A program made the position numbers and the translations under genes. A DNA stretch of 64,000 nt, taken from the NCBI RefSeq assembly GCF_000745005.1, contig NZ_JQNB01000001.1, positions 1,116,001 to 1,180,000 of the forward strand. The letters are read 5' to 3'. Positions within the stretch are counted from its first letter, which is position 1. Every line of letters begins with the position of its first letter. The DNA is from Luteibacter sp. 9135. Its GTDB lineage: Bacteria; Pseudomonadota; Gammaproteobacteria; Xanthomonadales; Rhodanobacteraceae. The notes under the pieces are model-generated. The model ran no database searches. It was not told the origin of the DNA and saw only the letters and a list, made by a program, of their open reading frames with translations. Shown here piece after piece: positions 52,901-61,549 of this stretch.

Positions 52901-52914
52901 CGGGCGGCGATTGA
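49909..52914 (+). CDS. Membrane-bound GGDEF/EAL cyclic-di-GMP enzyme with PAS domains
   Basis: A 1001-residue protein. The GTG at 49909 is preferred to an upstream GTG (49777), because AGGAGG lies 10 bases before it and the extra residues are arginine-rich. Helices near 17-38 and 267-288 flank a periplasmic sensing domain. PAS domains start near 315 and 445. GGDEF is near residue 635 (RFGGDEFVAML) and EAL near 763 (GVEALLRW). The metal/catalytic signature DDFGTGYSNL (near 884), ELTES, KVDRHF and EGVE are intact. Both domains keep key residues, so synthesis and hydrolysis of c-di-GMP are possible; the balance is unknown. Confidence 0.9.
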   Translation: MATATAQGATKTRAHTIRLAIWAVCVVLSLGIAALVAGLQMQEYARMLATSQRQVAASANGVVRLLDQQVDASLGPLLALRNEVDRPDISELRIQLAEVQARHPELPNFLALDARGTVIASTHTPVYDWVPMLAAPRRMALGASVRVAIGETEGSGSALRILVDSRVAEPAAFGTVIRAERMRDAMRLTMLGNTAEMTIFSPSGRVFTSNGGGPVRAWTAGNVVPGSTGFVEDPERIAAWAASTVYPFVARSSVDRSAVLADWWTQARQTLLATLALVLLIHLFATAFDRAYRKQSRLFDALSRTARHLGDVQRTGHIGLWEADLTSGEIVWSGQVHEITGYPPERVVVRRGTYYRLVHPDDQAGITAWVDRFATEDGPLEFEHRLCRLDGREVRVALRASRITDEDGRPVLAGTIAEVTVLHETRRRLEDTDRDLAASAAAYRQLLARVPLPLAIVRDDGIEYANPRAEERLGSSGETLVGRRVDGFMDDDALAVLRAGSPDGANLIAWLNPDHGMPFEAELALSDYRDTKGDGTLVIMRDVTEQRRYEERLNHQATHDELTGLPNRRALREKLDELVTDSVREGSGLMVLFIDLDHFKVINDALGHALGDQVLRDVTLRLGDALDGLGHVGRFGGDEFVAMLPFTSHPATAMEVLPRIQRAIEEPLTVGGTMQRLKCSMGVAFAIRDGADADTLIRNADTAMYVAKRSGRHTWKRYAADMHATAMARLTVLTRLSGVNLDNELSLAWQTQHSGDDGRVIGVEALLRWPSAPADLAGNDKLVPLLEETGAIVQIGQWVLREACRQQRLVFDRLGPGCRIAVNVSAQQLVHTDLVAEVRMALAETGASASSLELELTESAFMQEPERAIRTLHELRAMGVSISLDDFGTGYSNLTYLSRLPLDKIKVDRHFTASLLDDDVDASICRSIIFLARSLNLEVVAEGVETESQRRWLLGEGCVAMQGYLFARPVSIDALEASLCGNGAVEDWSSAMVATGSPGGD

Positions 52915-52967
52915 CGCACGGTTTGCTCCGGGTAAAACTGCGTCCTCCTTCCCCTTCGGCCGTAGCC

Positions 52968-54377
52968 ATGCCCATCCATCGGCGACGAGGCGTGACCTCG
53001 CCGCGTGGCACGCTGACCGAAGGCCCGATCGTCAGCACGCTGTTGCGTTTCTCGCTGCCCATCCTGGGCGCCAACGTGCTGCAGTCGCTCAATGCGTCGG
53101 TGAACGCGGTCTGGATCGGCCACTTCCTCGGCGAGGCCGCGTTCGCTGCGACGTCCAATGCCAACCTGATCCTGTTCTTCCTGCTGGGCGTGGTCTTCGG
53201 CGTGGGCATGGCCACCACGATCATGGTCGGCCAGACGCTGGGGGCGAACGACGTGCCCGAGGCGCGGCGCGTGGTGGGCACGGGGCTCGGTTTCTTCGTC
53301 GTGATGTCGCTGCTGGTCGCGCTGGGCGGCTTCGTCGCCACGCCGGTCATGCTCGCCGCCATGGGCACGCCGCACGACGCGCTGCCCTATGCCACGGCGT
53401 ACCTGCGCATCATCTTCGTCGCCCTGCCGGCGATGTACCTGTACACGTTCCTCATGATGACGCTGCGTGGCGCGGGCGATTCGCGCACGCCCTTCGCCTT
53501 CATGCTGTTGTCCGTGGTGCTCGACGTCGCGCTCAATCCGCTCTTCATCTTCGGCCTGGGCCCGGTACCCGCCATGGGTATCGCGGGCTCGGCGGTGGCT
53601 ACGCTGATCGCGCAAGTGGTCTCGCTGCTGGCGCTGGTCGGCTGGCTGTATCGGCGACGCCATTTCCTGTGCATCGGCCGCCATGAGCTGCACCTGTTGC
53701 TGCCCCGGCCCGTGCTGCTCAAGCAGCTGCTGCTCAAGGGCCTGCCGATGGGCGCGCAGATGATCGTCATCTCCTCGTCGGCCATCATCATGATGTCGCT
53801 GGTCAACCGGCACGGTTCGCAGACCACGGCGGCCTACGGCGCCGCCGCGCAGTTGTGGACCTATATCCAGATGCCTGCGCTGGCGATCGGCTCGGCGGTG
53901 TCGTCGATGGTGGCGCAGAACGTGGGGGCGCGGCGCTGGGATCGCGTCGCCGGCATCGGCCGCGCGGGCATCCTTACCAATTTCCTGCTCACCGGCACGC
54001 TGGTGCTGGTGATCTACCTGTTCAACCGGGCGGCGCTGGCGCTGTTCCTGGGCGAAGACAGTTCCGCCATCGGCATCGCACAGCATCTCAACCACATCGT
54101 GGTCTGGTCGTTCCTGCTGTTCGGCGTCACCTTCGTGATGTTCGGCGTGGTGCGCGCCACCGGCGCGGTGATGCTGCCGCTGGTGGTGCTGGTCATCGCG
54201 ATGTGGGTGGTGCGCTATCCGTTCGCCGCGCTCCTCGAACCGTACTGGGGAGCCGACGCCATCTGGTGGAGCTTCCCCGTGGGTTCGCTGGTGTCGCTCG
54301 GCATCACGGCGGTGTATTACCGCCGAGGTAGCTGGAAGAATGTGGGGATGTTGCCTGTGGGGGATGCGTCGGTCTGA
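52968..54377 (+). CDS. MATE-family multidrug efflux transporter
   Basis: A 469-residue protein with 12 predicted helices in two MatE repeats. Visible: GPIVSTLLRFSLPILGANVL at the start, LILFFLLGVVFGVGMATTIM, MMTLRGAGDSRTPF and, in the second half, GSAVSSMVAQNVGARRWDRV. MATE pumps extrude cationic drugs in exchange for Na+ or H+. The ATG at 52968 follows the GGDEF/EAL gene by 53 bases. Its stop is before the REP region. Confidence 0.9.
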   Translation: MPIHRRRGVTSPRGTLTEGPIVSTLLRFSLPILGANVLQSLNASVNAVWIGHFLGEAAFAATSNANLILFFLLGVVFGVGMATTIMVGQTLGANDVPEARRVVGTGLGFFVVMSLLVALGGFVATPVMLAAMGTPHDALPYATAYLRIIFVALPAMYLYTFLMMTLRGAGDSRTPFAFMLLSVVLDVALNPLFIFGLGPVPAMGIAGSAVATLIAQVVSLLALVGWLYRRRHFLCIGRHELHLLLPRPVLLKQLLLKGLPMGAQMIVISSSAIIMMSLVNRHGSQTTAAYGAAAQLWTYIQMPALAIGSAVSSMVAQNVGARRWDRVAGIGRAGILTNFLLTGTLVLVIYLFNRAALALFLGEDSSAIGIAQHLNHIVVWSFLLFGVTFVMFGVVRATGAVMLPLVVLVIAMWVVRYPFAALLEPYWGADAIWWSFPVGSLVSLGITAVYYRRGSWKNVGMLPVGDASV

Positions 54378-54397
54378 TTACGGCGATGTAGCTTGCC

Positions 54398-54449
54398 GAC
54401 GTATCGCACCGACGTATCGCGACGACATATCGCGACGACGTATCGCGCA
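54398..54449. repeat. Four tandem 13-base repeats
   Basis: Units GACGTATCGC(A/G)(A/C)C at 54398, 54411, 54424 (GACATATCGCGAC) and 54437. The last unit runs into the REP at 54441-54465. No gene fits. Confidence 0.75.
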
Positions 54450-54465
54450 CATCGTGCGCTCCTAC
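54441..54465 (-). repeat. REP element (GTAG-headed)
   Basis: On the minus strand GTAGGAGCGCACGATGTGCG then CGATA; exact core palindrome GCGCAC-GAT-GTGCGC. It lies 64 bases after the MATE stop. Confidence 0.75.
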
Positions 54466-54497
54466 ATGCGGTGCGGATGGATTTGCCGTGGTGGAGG

Positions 54498-54724
54498 GTA
54501 GGAGCGGACGATGTCCGCGAACCCTAGACGCGCATGCTGCGAATGAGGCCATGCACCAAACCATGCCGGCGTTTCCGTGCGCAAAACAAAGTGCTCTTGC
54601 GCTTTGTTCGCTTGTCCAACGTCAGAGCCGCTTCGTTGGGGGCACGGAAACGCCGACAGGACGGTTTGCATGGCTTCAGTCGCGGTAGATACCGTGACGG
54701 TTCGCGCACATCGTGCGCTCCTAC
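54498..54724. repeat. REP-bounded inverted-repeat element, copy B
   Basis: Bounded by GTAGGAGCGGACGATGTCCG (54498-54520) and the reverse REP at 54702-54724. The inner part contains GGCGTTTCCGTG (54563-54574) and its inverted partner CACGGAAACGCC (54643-54654), plus a block around 54628-54656 that matches, in reverse, part of copy A (about 13766-13794). The TAG of the right REP is the stop codon of the RND gene. Confidence 0.75.
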
Positions 54725-57700
54725 ATGCGTTGCTTGCGAAGGCGTTTCCAGCGCTTGTAGCGGCGCTTGAGCATGCGGCGATGTATCCGCGTGGCCTTGC
54801 GCTCCTTGCGGTCGTGGTTCCACAGGTAGATGGCGGGCGTGCTCAGCAGGGTCAGCATCTGCGAGACCAGCAGGCCGCCGACGATGGCGATGCCCAGGGG
54901 GCGACGCATCTCCGAGCCCACGCCGAAGCCGATGGCCAGCGGCAGTGCCGCGCCCATGGCGACCAGCGTGGTCATCGTGATCGGGCGGAAGCGCACCAGC
55001 GCGGCCTGGCGGATGGCCTCCACGGGAGACATGCCGTGCTCGCGTTCGGCGACCAGGGCGAAGTCGACCATCAGGATCGCGTTCTTCTTCACGATGCCGA
55101 TCAGCAGCAGCACGGCGATGATCGCCATCAGTGTGAGCTGGGTCTGAGTGACCAGCATCGCCAGGAAGGCGCCTGCACCGGCCGCCGGCAGCGTGGAGAT
55201 GATCGTCAGCGGATGACCCAGGCTTTCGTAGAGGATGCCCAGCACGATGTACACGGCGAGGATGGCGCCGATGAGCAGCACCATGCCGTTGGACTGCGCA
55301 TCGCGCATGCGCTGGTTGGTGCCTGTGACGTCCATGCGCACGCCCGCCGGCAGGCCGATCCGGCGTACGGCTTCTTCGGCCAGGGCATTGCCCTTGTCGG
55401 GCGTGATCTTCGGCGCGAGGTTGTACGTAATGTCGGCCGATTCGAGCTGGTTCTGGTGCGTGATCGCGCTGGGCGTCGCCACCGGCTTGATGGTGGCCAC
55501 GGCCGAGAGCGGAATCATCTTGCCGACGGTGTTTTTCACGTAGGTGTTGAGCAGCGTGTCCGGGCTCAACTCCTGCGCTGCCGCGGCGGTAAGCACCACC
55601 CAGTACTGGTTGACGTCGGAGTAGATGATCGATACCTGGCGCTGGCCGAAGGCGTTGTACAGGGCCGAATCGACCATGCCCATGCCGACGTTGAGCCGGC
55701 CGGCCGCATTGCGGTCCACGGAGAGCATCTGCTGCTTGCCGACGATGTCGAAGTCGCTGCCGACGTCGCGGAACTCCGGCATGGCCCGCATCTGCCGCAC
55801 CAGCTTCAGCGTCCAGGGTTGCAGCGGCTCGCCGCCGGTACTGACCAGCTGGAAGGAATACTGCCCGCGATTGCTGTTGCCGCCGTTGCCGCCCAGAAAC
55901 TGCATCGGGTTCATGAACACCTGGACATCGGACAGCTTGTCGTACTCCTTGCCCTTGCGATCCAGGAACTCCTTCATCGACTCGTGGCGCTGCCCGGCGC
56001 CGCTACCCTTGGGCTTGAGATCGATGAACATCGTGCCGTTGTTGCCCACCGCGGCGCCGTCGTTGCCGCTGCCCAGGATCGTGGTCACGTCCGCCACGGC
56101 GGGATCGCTCTGCATCATCTCGCCGACCCGCTTGAGCCGGCGCGACATCTCCGTCGGGGATATGTTCGCGTCCGCGGTGACCTCGGCCTGGAGCATGCCG
56201 GTGTCCTCGTCCGGCATGAAGTTGCCGCCGGCGGTCTTCACCACGGCGAAACCCAGCCCGAACGTCGCGACGAGCAGGATCAGCGGCTGCCAGCGCATCA
56301 CCCGCCGATGCCGCATGGCCCAGTCCAGGCCACGCGAGTAAAAGTGCAGGAACCCGCGATCGAAGCGCTCCAGCGCGCGTTCCATCCGACCGGGCTGGCG
56401 CCCGGGCGCATCGTGCTTGAGATAGCGGGCACACAGGGCCGGTGTCAGCGTGAGCGATACGATGGCGGAGATCAGTACCGCCGCGGCCAGCGTCACGGAG
56501 AACTCGCGCAGCAGCTTGGTGATGAGGCTGTTGCCGAACAGCAGGGGCGCGAACACGGCCACCAGCGACAGGGTGATCGACATGACGGTGAAGCCGATCT
56601 CGCGGACGCCATCCAGCGAGGCAGGCATCGGCTTGGATCCGTTCTCCATGTGCCGCACGATGTTTTCGATGACCACGATCGCATCGTCCACGACAAAGCC
56701 GATGCACAGCACCAGCGCCATCAGCGACATGGTGTTGAGCGTATAGCCGAGCGTCCACATCACCACGAAGGCGCCCGCCAGCGACAACGGCACGCTCAGC
56801 GTGGCGATGAGCGTGGGGCCGAGCCGGCGCAGGAACACCATCATCACCAGGAACACCATGACGATGCTGATCAGCAGCGCCACCTTCACCTCGTGCAGCG
56901 CCGACTGGGTGGTCTGGGTCAGATCGAAGATGGGGGTGACCTTCGCATCCGCCGGTAGCAGCGAGCGGAACCGGGGCAGCGCCGCTCGGATCGCGTCCGC
57001 GGTAGCGATGGAGTTCGCTTCCGGCCGCTTGCTCATCTGCATGGTGACCGCGCGCTCGCCCTGGAACCACGCGGCCTGGTACTGGTCCTGCTGGCCGTTG
57101 TAGACCCTGGCGATATCCGAAAGGCGCACCGGCACGTTGTCGCGCACGGCGATCAGTATCTTGCCGAAGTCCTTCGCGTCGCGCAGGCTGTCGGTGGCCG
57201 TCACCGTCATCTGGCTGTGGCCATCCGAGAGGACGCCCTGCGGCGAGGTGACGTTGGCGGCACTGAGCGCATTGGAGACGTCGTTGGCGGTCAGTCCCTT
57301 CGACGACAGTGCGCGCGTATCCAGTTCCACGCGCACCGCGTGGGGCGTGCCACCGAACACCTGCACGCGTGACACGCCTTCGATCTGCGCCACGGCCGGG
57401 CGGATGAGCGTGTCCACCACGTCGTAGAGCTTGTCCGGCGGCAGCGTCTTCGAGGTGAAGGTCACCAGCAGGACGGGGATCTGGCCGGTGTCGAACTTGA
57501 AGTACTGCGGCGGCGTCGGCATGCCGGCCGGCAGGTCGGCGGCGGCCGCGTTGATCGCGGCCTGCACGTCACGGGCGGCCGCATCGGTGGAGCGCGCCAG
57601 GGTGAAGCGCAGCCGCACGAAGCCGCTGCCCTCCGAGCTGTTCGAGTACATCTGGTCCACGCCCGGGATCTGGCCGAGGTGGCGCTCCAGCGGGGCGACG

Positions 57701-57888
57701 ATGGTCGAGGCCACGGTCTGCGCATTGGCACCGGGCATCTGGGCCTGGATGAACACGGCAGGCACTTCGATGGACGGCAGCGCCGCCACACCCAGCAGCA
57801 TGTAGGCGATGGAGCCGCACAGCACCAGCCCCGCCGCGAGCAGCGAGGTTCCGATCGGTCGGCGGATGAAAGGTGCAAAAACGTTCAC
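54721..57888 (-). CDS. RND-family multidrug efflux permease (MdtB/MdtC-like)
   Basis: A 1055-residue pump. The GTG at 57888 (NVFAPFIRRPIGTSLLAAGL) is chosen because AGGAAG lies just before it and this start is typical of MdtB/C-like proteins. It has 12 helices and two large periplasmic loops. The proton-relay motif GFVVDDAIVVIENIVRHMEN (near 405) and LFLPxxL-type segments are present. No membrane-fusion adaptor gene lies beside it, so it must use one encoded elsewhere. The C terminus is strongly basic (many K/R) and the stop codon comes from a REP head. Confidence 0.9.
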   Translation of the reverse strand: MNVFAPFIRRPIGTSLLAAGLVLCGSIAYMLLGVAALPSIEVPAVFIQAQMPGANAQTVASTIVAPLERHLGQIPGVDQMYSNSSEGSGFVRLRFTLARSTDAAARDVQAAINAAAADLPAGMPTPPQYFKFDTGQIPVLLVTFTSKTLPPDKLYDVVDTLIRPAVAQIEGVSRVQVFGGTPHAVRVELDTRALSSKGLTANDVSNALSAANVTSPQGVLSDGHSQMTVTATDSLRDAKDFGKILIAVRDNVPVRLSDIARVYNGQQDQYQAAWFQGERAVTMQMSKRPEANSIATADAIRAALPRFRSLLPADAKVTPIFDLTQTTQSALHEVKVALLISIVMVFLVMMVFLRRLGPTLIATLSVPLSLAGAFVVMWTLGYTLNTMSLMALVLCIGFVVDDAIVVIENIVRHMENGSKPMPASLDGVREIGFTVMSITLSLVAVFAPLLFGNSLITKLLREFSVTLAAAVLISAIVSLTLTPALCARYLKHDAPGRQPGRMERALERFDRGFLHFYSRGLDWAMRHRRVMRWQPLILLVATFGLGFAVVKTAGGNFMPDEDTGMLQAEVTADANISPTEMSRRLKRVGEMMQSDPAVADVTTILGSGNDGAAVGNNGTMFIDLKPKGSGAGQRHESMKEFLDRKGKEYDKLSDVQVFMNPMQFLGGNGGNSNRGQYSFQLVSTGGEPLQPWTLKLVRQMRAMPEFRDVGSDFDIVGKQQMLSVDRNAAGRLNVGMGMVDSALYNAFGQRQVSIIYSDVNQYWVVLTAAAAQELSPDTLLNTYVKNTVGKMIPLSAVATIKPVATPSAITHQNQLESADITYNLAPKITPDKGNALAEEAVRRIGLPAGVRMDVTGTNQRMRDAQSNGMVLLIGAILAVYIVLGILYESLGHPLTIISTLPAAGAGAFLAMLVTQTQLTLMAIIAVLLLIGIVKKNAILMVDFALVAEREHGMSPVEAIRQAALVRFRPITMTTLVAMGAALPLAIGFGVGSEMRRPLGIAIVGGLLVSQMLTLLSTPAIYLWNHDRKERKATRIHRRMLKRRYKRWKRLRKQRM

Positions 57889-57959
57889 GACACTTCCTGT
57901 GATCGCGGGAAGCATACCCGCGCCCACAGACTTTATGACGTTCCCACGGTTTCGTGGCG

Positions 57960-58032
57960 TGTGCCTTTAGTGGGGCCCCTGCCGGAAGGCAGGGGTACCC
58001 CGTTTGCCGGCGGGAGCCGCCGGCGGGCCGGA
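57960..58032. other. Inverted repeats between btuB and the RND gene
   Basis: Two hairpins: GGGGCCCCTGCC-GGAA-GGCAGGGGTACCCC and GCCGGCGG-GAGC-CGCCGGC, just past the btuB stop. Neither has a T-tract. They may be a termination or mRNA-end structure for btuB. Confidence 0.4.
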
Positions 58033-59940
58033 TCAGCGCAGGGGCGAGAAGCGCAGGGTCAGGTAATACGTGCGGCCCAGCTGGTTGTAGTACGCCGCCG
58101 TTTCGTAGCGTTTATCGGCAACGTTCGCGACGCGGCCCTGCACGCTCCAGGCATCGTCCAGGTGCCAGGTGGCGCGCACGTCGGCTGTCGTGTAGCCGCC
58201 GAGGCGGGTGTTGTTGAGCGCGTCGTCGTAGCTGTAGCCCGAAGCGTAGACCGAGCCGCCGAGCGTGAACGCACCCAGGTCCTTGTCCAGGTCTACCCGG
58301 CCGGTACGACGGGGGCGGCGCGGCAGCAGGTTGTGCTTCTCCGTACCGCTGTCGAGGTCCAGCGGCTGCTGCAGCGTCAGGTAGCCACGCACGTGCCAGC
58401 CATCCAGGTCGGCACCCACCTGGCCTTCGACGCCGCGCAAGCGCGCCTTGCTCACGTTGATCGGCACGAATAGGGGGTCGAAGCCGATCAGGTCGTCGAC
58501 ATGCGTCTGGTAGGCATTGACCGCCCAGGTCCAGATGCCGGGACGGCTGGACAGCCCGATCTCCGCCGTGCGTGACGTCTCCGGCTTGAGTTCCGGTGCG
58601 GGCTGCCCGGTAAACCCATACGGGTAGTACACGTCGTTGAAGGTCGGCGCATGGAAGGCGGTCCCGTACGAGGCCGTGATCTTCATGCCGTCGTCGAAGC
58701 GGTAGCCATAGGCGGCCGAGCCGGTGGTGTGGTTGCCGAACTGAGTGTTGTGGTCGTGGCGCGCGGACAGCTGGATCTCGTGCGGGCCGAACACGCCTTG
58801 GTACAGCGCGAACACACCGGTGTTGTTGCGGGTGTCCTTCAGGTAAGCCGTATCGCTGTCGAGCTTTTCCTGCTGGTAATCGACGCCGGCGGTGAGCGTC
58901 TGCCCGGCGGCCAGCGTGATGTCGTTCTGCCAGGAGGCCTGGTTGCGCTTGGAGTACAGGTAACCCGTGCGCACCTTGTCGGCGCCGGTGACGAGGTTGC
59001 CGAGGCCGTCGTAGTACTTCTTCTGTGTACCGTTGAGGTAATTGTCCGCGCGGTCCTGGTTCTGGCCCAGGCTGACCGACATGCGCCAGGCCGACATCAC
59101 GTCGAACGCCAGCTTGGCGCCGGCCACCTGCTGCGAGCGCCGGGTCAGGTTCTGGAAATCGCCGTCGTATTCGATGTCGCCCTTGCTGCGCAGCCAGCTG
59201 CCGGTGAGTTCGGTGCCGTTGTCCCAGCGGTAGCCGCCCGAGAGCGCACCGTTGTAGGTGCGGTAGGCGTCGTGGTCCGGCTCGTCGGTGAAGCAGCCCT
59301 TGAACGCGTCGGCCGCACCAACGCGGCAGGCGTTGATCCCGGCGGTGTACTGGCCGCCCAGGCTGGCGTTGTACCAGCCATGCGTGGTGCCGCCCGAGAG
59401 ACCCACCTGCCCGGCGGTGTAGCCGTGGCTGCCGCCGCCGATCGACAGGCTGGGCGTGGGCGCTTCGCCGGCCTGGCCGCGACGGGTGAAGATCTGGATG
59501 ACGCCGCCGATGGCATCCGAGCCGTACAGGCTGGAGCGCGGGCCACGGACCACCTCGATATGGTCGATCTGCTCGACCGGCAGCTGCTCGTAGGCGGGCA
59601 GGCCGGCACCCACGGTGCCCACGCGCACGCCGTCCACCAGCACCAGCGTGTGTGCCGAGTTGCTGCCACGCATGAAGAGCGAGGTCTGCTGGCCCAGGCC
59701 GCCCGTGTTGGTCATGGTCACGCCGGGCAGGCCGGCCAGCAGGTCCTGCACGTTGCGGGGCTGCAGGCGCTCGATGTCCTCGCGGCTGATGACGGTGACC
59801 GGGGCCAGCACTTCGTCCAGTGGCGTGGGCGCGCGGTTGGCGGTGACCACCACCGGGTCGAGGGTGCCGTTGGGTGCGTCGGCCGCATGGGCAGCGACGA
59901 TCGTCGACAGCAGGGCCGTCGCGAGCAGGGTTTTCTTCAT
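58033..59940 (-). CDS. btuB: Vitamin B12 TonB-dependent receptor BtuB
   Basis: A 635-residue receptor. Signal peptide at 1-20 (ending AHAAD), TonB box TLDPVVVTANR at 26-36, plug (about 50-150: VQDLLAGLPGVTMTNTGGLG; GPRSSLYGSDAIGGVIQIFT) and a 22-strand barrel. It carries cobalamin across the outer membrane. Identity as BtuB rests on the receptor size and on the cobalamin riboswitch in its leader. ATG 59940 chosen for the signal peptide. Confidence 0.93.
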   Translation of the reverse strand: MKKTLLATALLSTIVAAHAADAPNGTLDPVVVTANRAPTPLDEVLAPVTVISREDIERLQPRNVQDLLAGLPGVTMTNTGGLGQQTSLFMRGSNSAHTLVLVDGVRVGTVGAGLPAYEQLPVEQIDHIEVVRGPRSSLYGSDAIGGVIQIFTRRGQAGEAPTPSLSIGGGSHGYTAGQVGLSGGTTHGWYNASLGGQYTAGINACRVGAADAFKGCFTDEPDHDAYRTYNGALSGGYRWDNGTELTGSWLRSKGDIEYDGDFQNLTRRSQQVAGAKLAFDVMSAWRMSVSLGQNQDRADNYLNGTQKKYYDGLGNLVTGADKVRTGYLYSKRNQASWQNDITLAAGQTLTAGVDYQQEKLDSDTAYLKDTRNNTGVFALYQGVFGPHEIQLSARHDHNTQFGNHTTGSAAYGYRFDDGMKITASYGTAFHAPTFNDVYYPYGFTGQPAPELKPETSRTAEIGLSSRPGIWTWAVNAYQTHVDDLIGFDPLFVPINVSKARLRGVEGQVGADLDGWHVRGYLTLQQPLDLDSGTEKHNLLPRRPRRTGRVDLDKDLGAFTLGGSVYASGYSYDDALNNTRLGGYTTADVRATWHLDDAWSVQGRVANVADKRYETAAYYNQLGRTYYLTLRFSPLR

Positions 59941-60102
59941 GGAACGGGTTTCCTCCGCCGCTGGTGCGGCAATGCGTAGCCTCAACAGGCGCGCGGGAGG
60001 ACACAACGACGAACGGCACCACGGGCAACACCCGGATGACTGTCCGGATTCGCCCTCCGCGAATCGCCGATAACGGGACGGCGCCCGCGCTTAAAAGCGC
60101 AG

Positions 60103-60324
60103 GATTCGCCGATCGGGCCGGTCTCCGGACTCGCGCTGGCCCGAGGGCATCGCACCGGCGCCTTCCCGCTTGCGCAGTGGCTGTGGCCGGTGGATGGAGC
60201 CGTTCTGGGCGGCTCCTCACGCTTACCGTTGCGGGGGCAGTGCCGGCCTTGCCACATGTGTGGCGCACCGGCTTCCCGTTTCATCCCCGCCCGCTTCAGG
60301 CCGGCGGGGACACCCGAACAACGC
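60103..60324 (-). promoter_or_regulatory. Cobalamin riboswitch
   Basis: On the minus strand, the core elements read GGGAAGCCGGTGCG, CCCCGCAACGGTAAGC, GCCACTG-CGCAAGCGGGAAGG and the B12 box AGTCCGGAGACCGGCC (near 60116-60131). The order fits the AdoCbl/MeCbl class. It lies about 160 bases before btuB. Complementary GCGAATC/GATTCGC segments in the downstream part could form the expression platform. It should lower btuB expression when B12 is plentiful. Confidence 0.95.
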
Positions 60325-60373
60325 AATGTTAACGCCTGGCCCGCGCGGAAGCGAGCCAGTGCGGGGCGACGGA

Positions 60374-61522
60374 TCAGGCGGCGTAGACGCGCTCGCCGCC
60401 GATCCAGGTTTCGGCCACCGTGTGGTCGTCGTCCATCACCACGAAGTCGGCGCGATAGCCCGCCGCGATATGGCCGTGGGTGGCTTCCAGCCCGAGGAAG
60501 GCGGCCGGATAGGTGGAGGCCATGCGGGCCGCCTCGTCATAGGCCACGCCAACCATCTCCACCGTGTTGCGCACGGCGGTGGCCATGTCCAGCGCGGAGC
60601 CGGCCAGCGTGCCGTCGGCCGTCTGGCAGACGCCGTCGCGGACGGTGATCGTCTCGCCCTTCAGGACGAAGTTCGGATCGTCCGACCCCACGGGTGGCAT
60701 GGCGTCGGTGACCAGCATCATCTTCTGCGGCGCCTTGGCCGCGATGGCGACACGCAGCGAACTCGGGTGCACGTGGTGGCCGTCGACGATCAGGCCGCAC
60801 CAGCTGGCGGCGTCTTCCAGCGCGGCGCCGACCACGCCGGGCTCGCGGCTGGTGAACGGCGTCATGGCGTTGAACAGGTGCGTGAAGCCACGCACGCCGG
60901 TCGCCAGGGCCTGGCGGGTGGTGTCGTAGTCGGCGGCCGTGTGGCCGGCCGCCACGATCACGCCGTGGGCGACCAGCTGTTGCAGCACCGCGGCCGAGGC
61001 GCGCTCGGGCGCCAGCGTGAGCAGCGTGACGCCGCCGTGCCGCCGGGCGACCATGGCTACGTCGTCGGCGTCGGCGATACGGAACTTGGCCGGATCGTGC
61101 ACGCCCTTGCGCTCGGGCGCGATGAACGGGCCTTCGAGGTGGATGCCGAGCACGCCCGGCACGCCCTGGGCCACCGCGTCGTTCACCGCATCGATGGCCT
61201 TCGCCATCACCGCGGCATCGTCGCTGATCAGGGTGGGCAGGAAGCCGGTGGTGCCGAACTTCGCGTGCGCCTGCCCGATGCGACGGATGGTGTCGACGGT
61301 GGGCACGTCATTGAACAGCACGCCGCCGCCGCCGTTGACCTGGCAATCGATGAAACCGGGCAGCAGCGTGCGGCCACCGAGGTCGTGACGCTCGGCGGCG
61401 CGCACGCGGGGATCGGACGGCAAGGCCAGCCCGGTGATGGTGCCGCCGTCGACCAGCACGGCAAAGCCACCCTGGAAGCCGTTATCGGTCAGCACACGGC
61501 CGTTGACGAGGGCGATGGTCAT
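60374..61522 (-). CDS. nagA: N-acetylglucosamine-6-phosphate deacetylase
   Basis: A 382-residue amidohydrolase. GFIDCQVNGGGG (55-67) is the metal/N-acetyl pocket, HLEGPFI near 130, VAAGHTAADYD near 193, THLFNAMTPF near 216 and LVTDAMPP near 275 (catalytic Asp). It converts GlcNAc-6-P to GlcN-6-P and acetate. It follows nagB-II by 27 bases on the same strand and probably belongs to one operon. Confidence 0.95.
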   Translation of the reverse strand: MTIALVNGRVLTDNGFQGGFAVLVDGGTITGLALPSDPRVRAAERHDLGGRTLLPGFIDCQVNGGGGVLFNDVPTVDTIRRIGQAHAKFGTTGFLPTLISDDAAVMAKAIDAVNDAVAQGVPGVLGIHLEGPFIAPERKGVHDPAKFRIADADDVAMVARRHGGVTLLTLAPERASAAVLQQLVAHGVIVAAGHTAADYDTTRQALATGVRGFTHLFNAMTPFTSREPGVVGAALEDAASWCGLIVDGHHVHPSSLRVAIAAKAPQKMMLVTDAMPPVGSDDPNFVLKGETITVRDGVCQTADGTLAGSALDMATAVRNTVEMVGVAYDEAARMASTYPAAFLGLEATHGHIAAGYRADFVVMDDDHTVAETWIGGERVYAA

Positions 61523-61549
61523 GGCAATTCCTATACGTGGGGCGAGAGG

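Noticed and set aside
54304..54823. Short frames containing VGAHDVRD peptides around the REPs
   Set aside because: This peptide is just the translation of the GTAGGAGC REP palindrome; the frames appear wherever REPs occur and are not genes.
54577..56958. 793-codon plus-strand frame opposite the RND pump
   Set aside because: Rich in His/Arg/Gln typical of antisense of GC-rich genes; the RND pump on the minus strand has all expected motifs.
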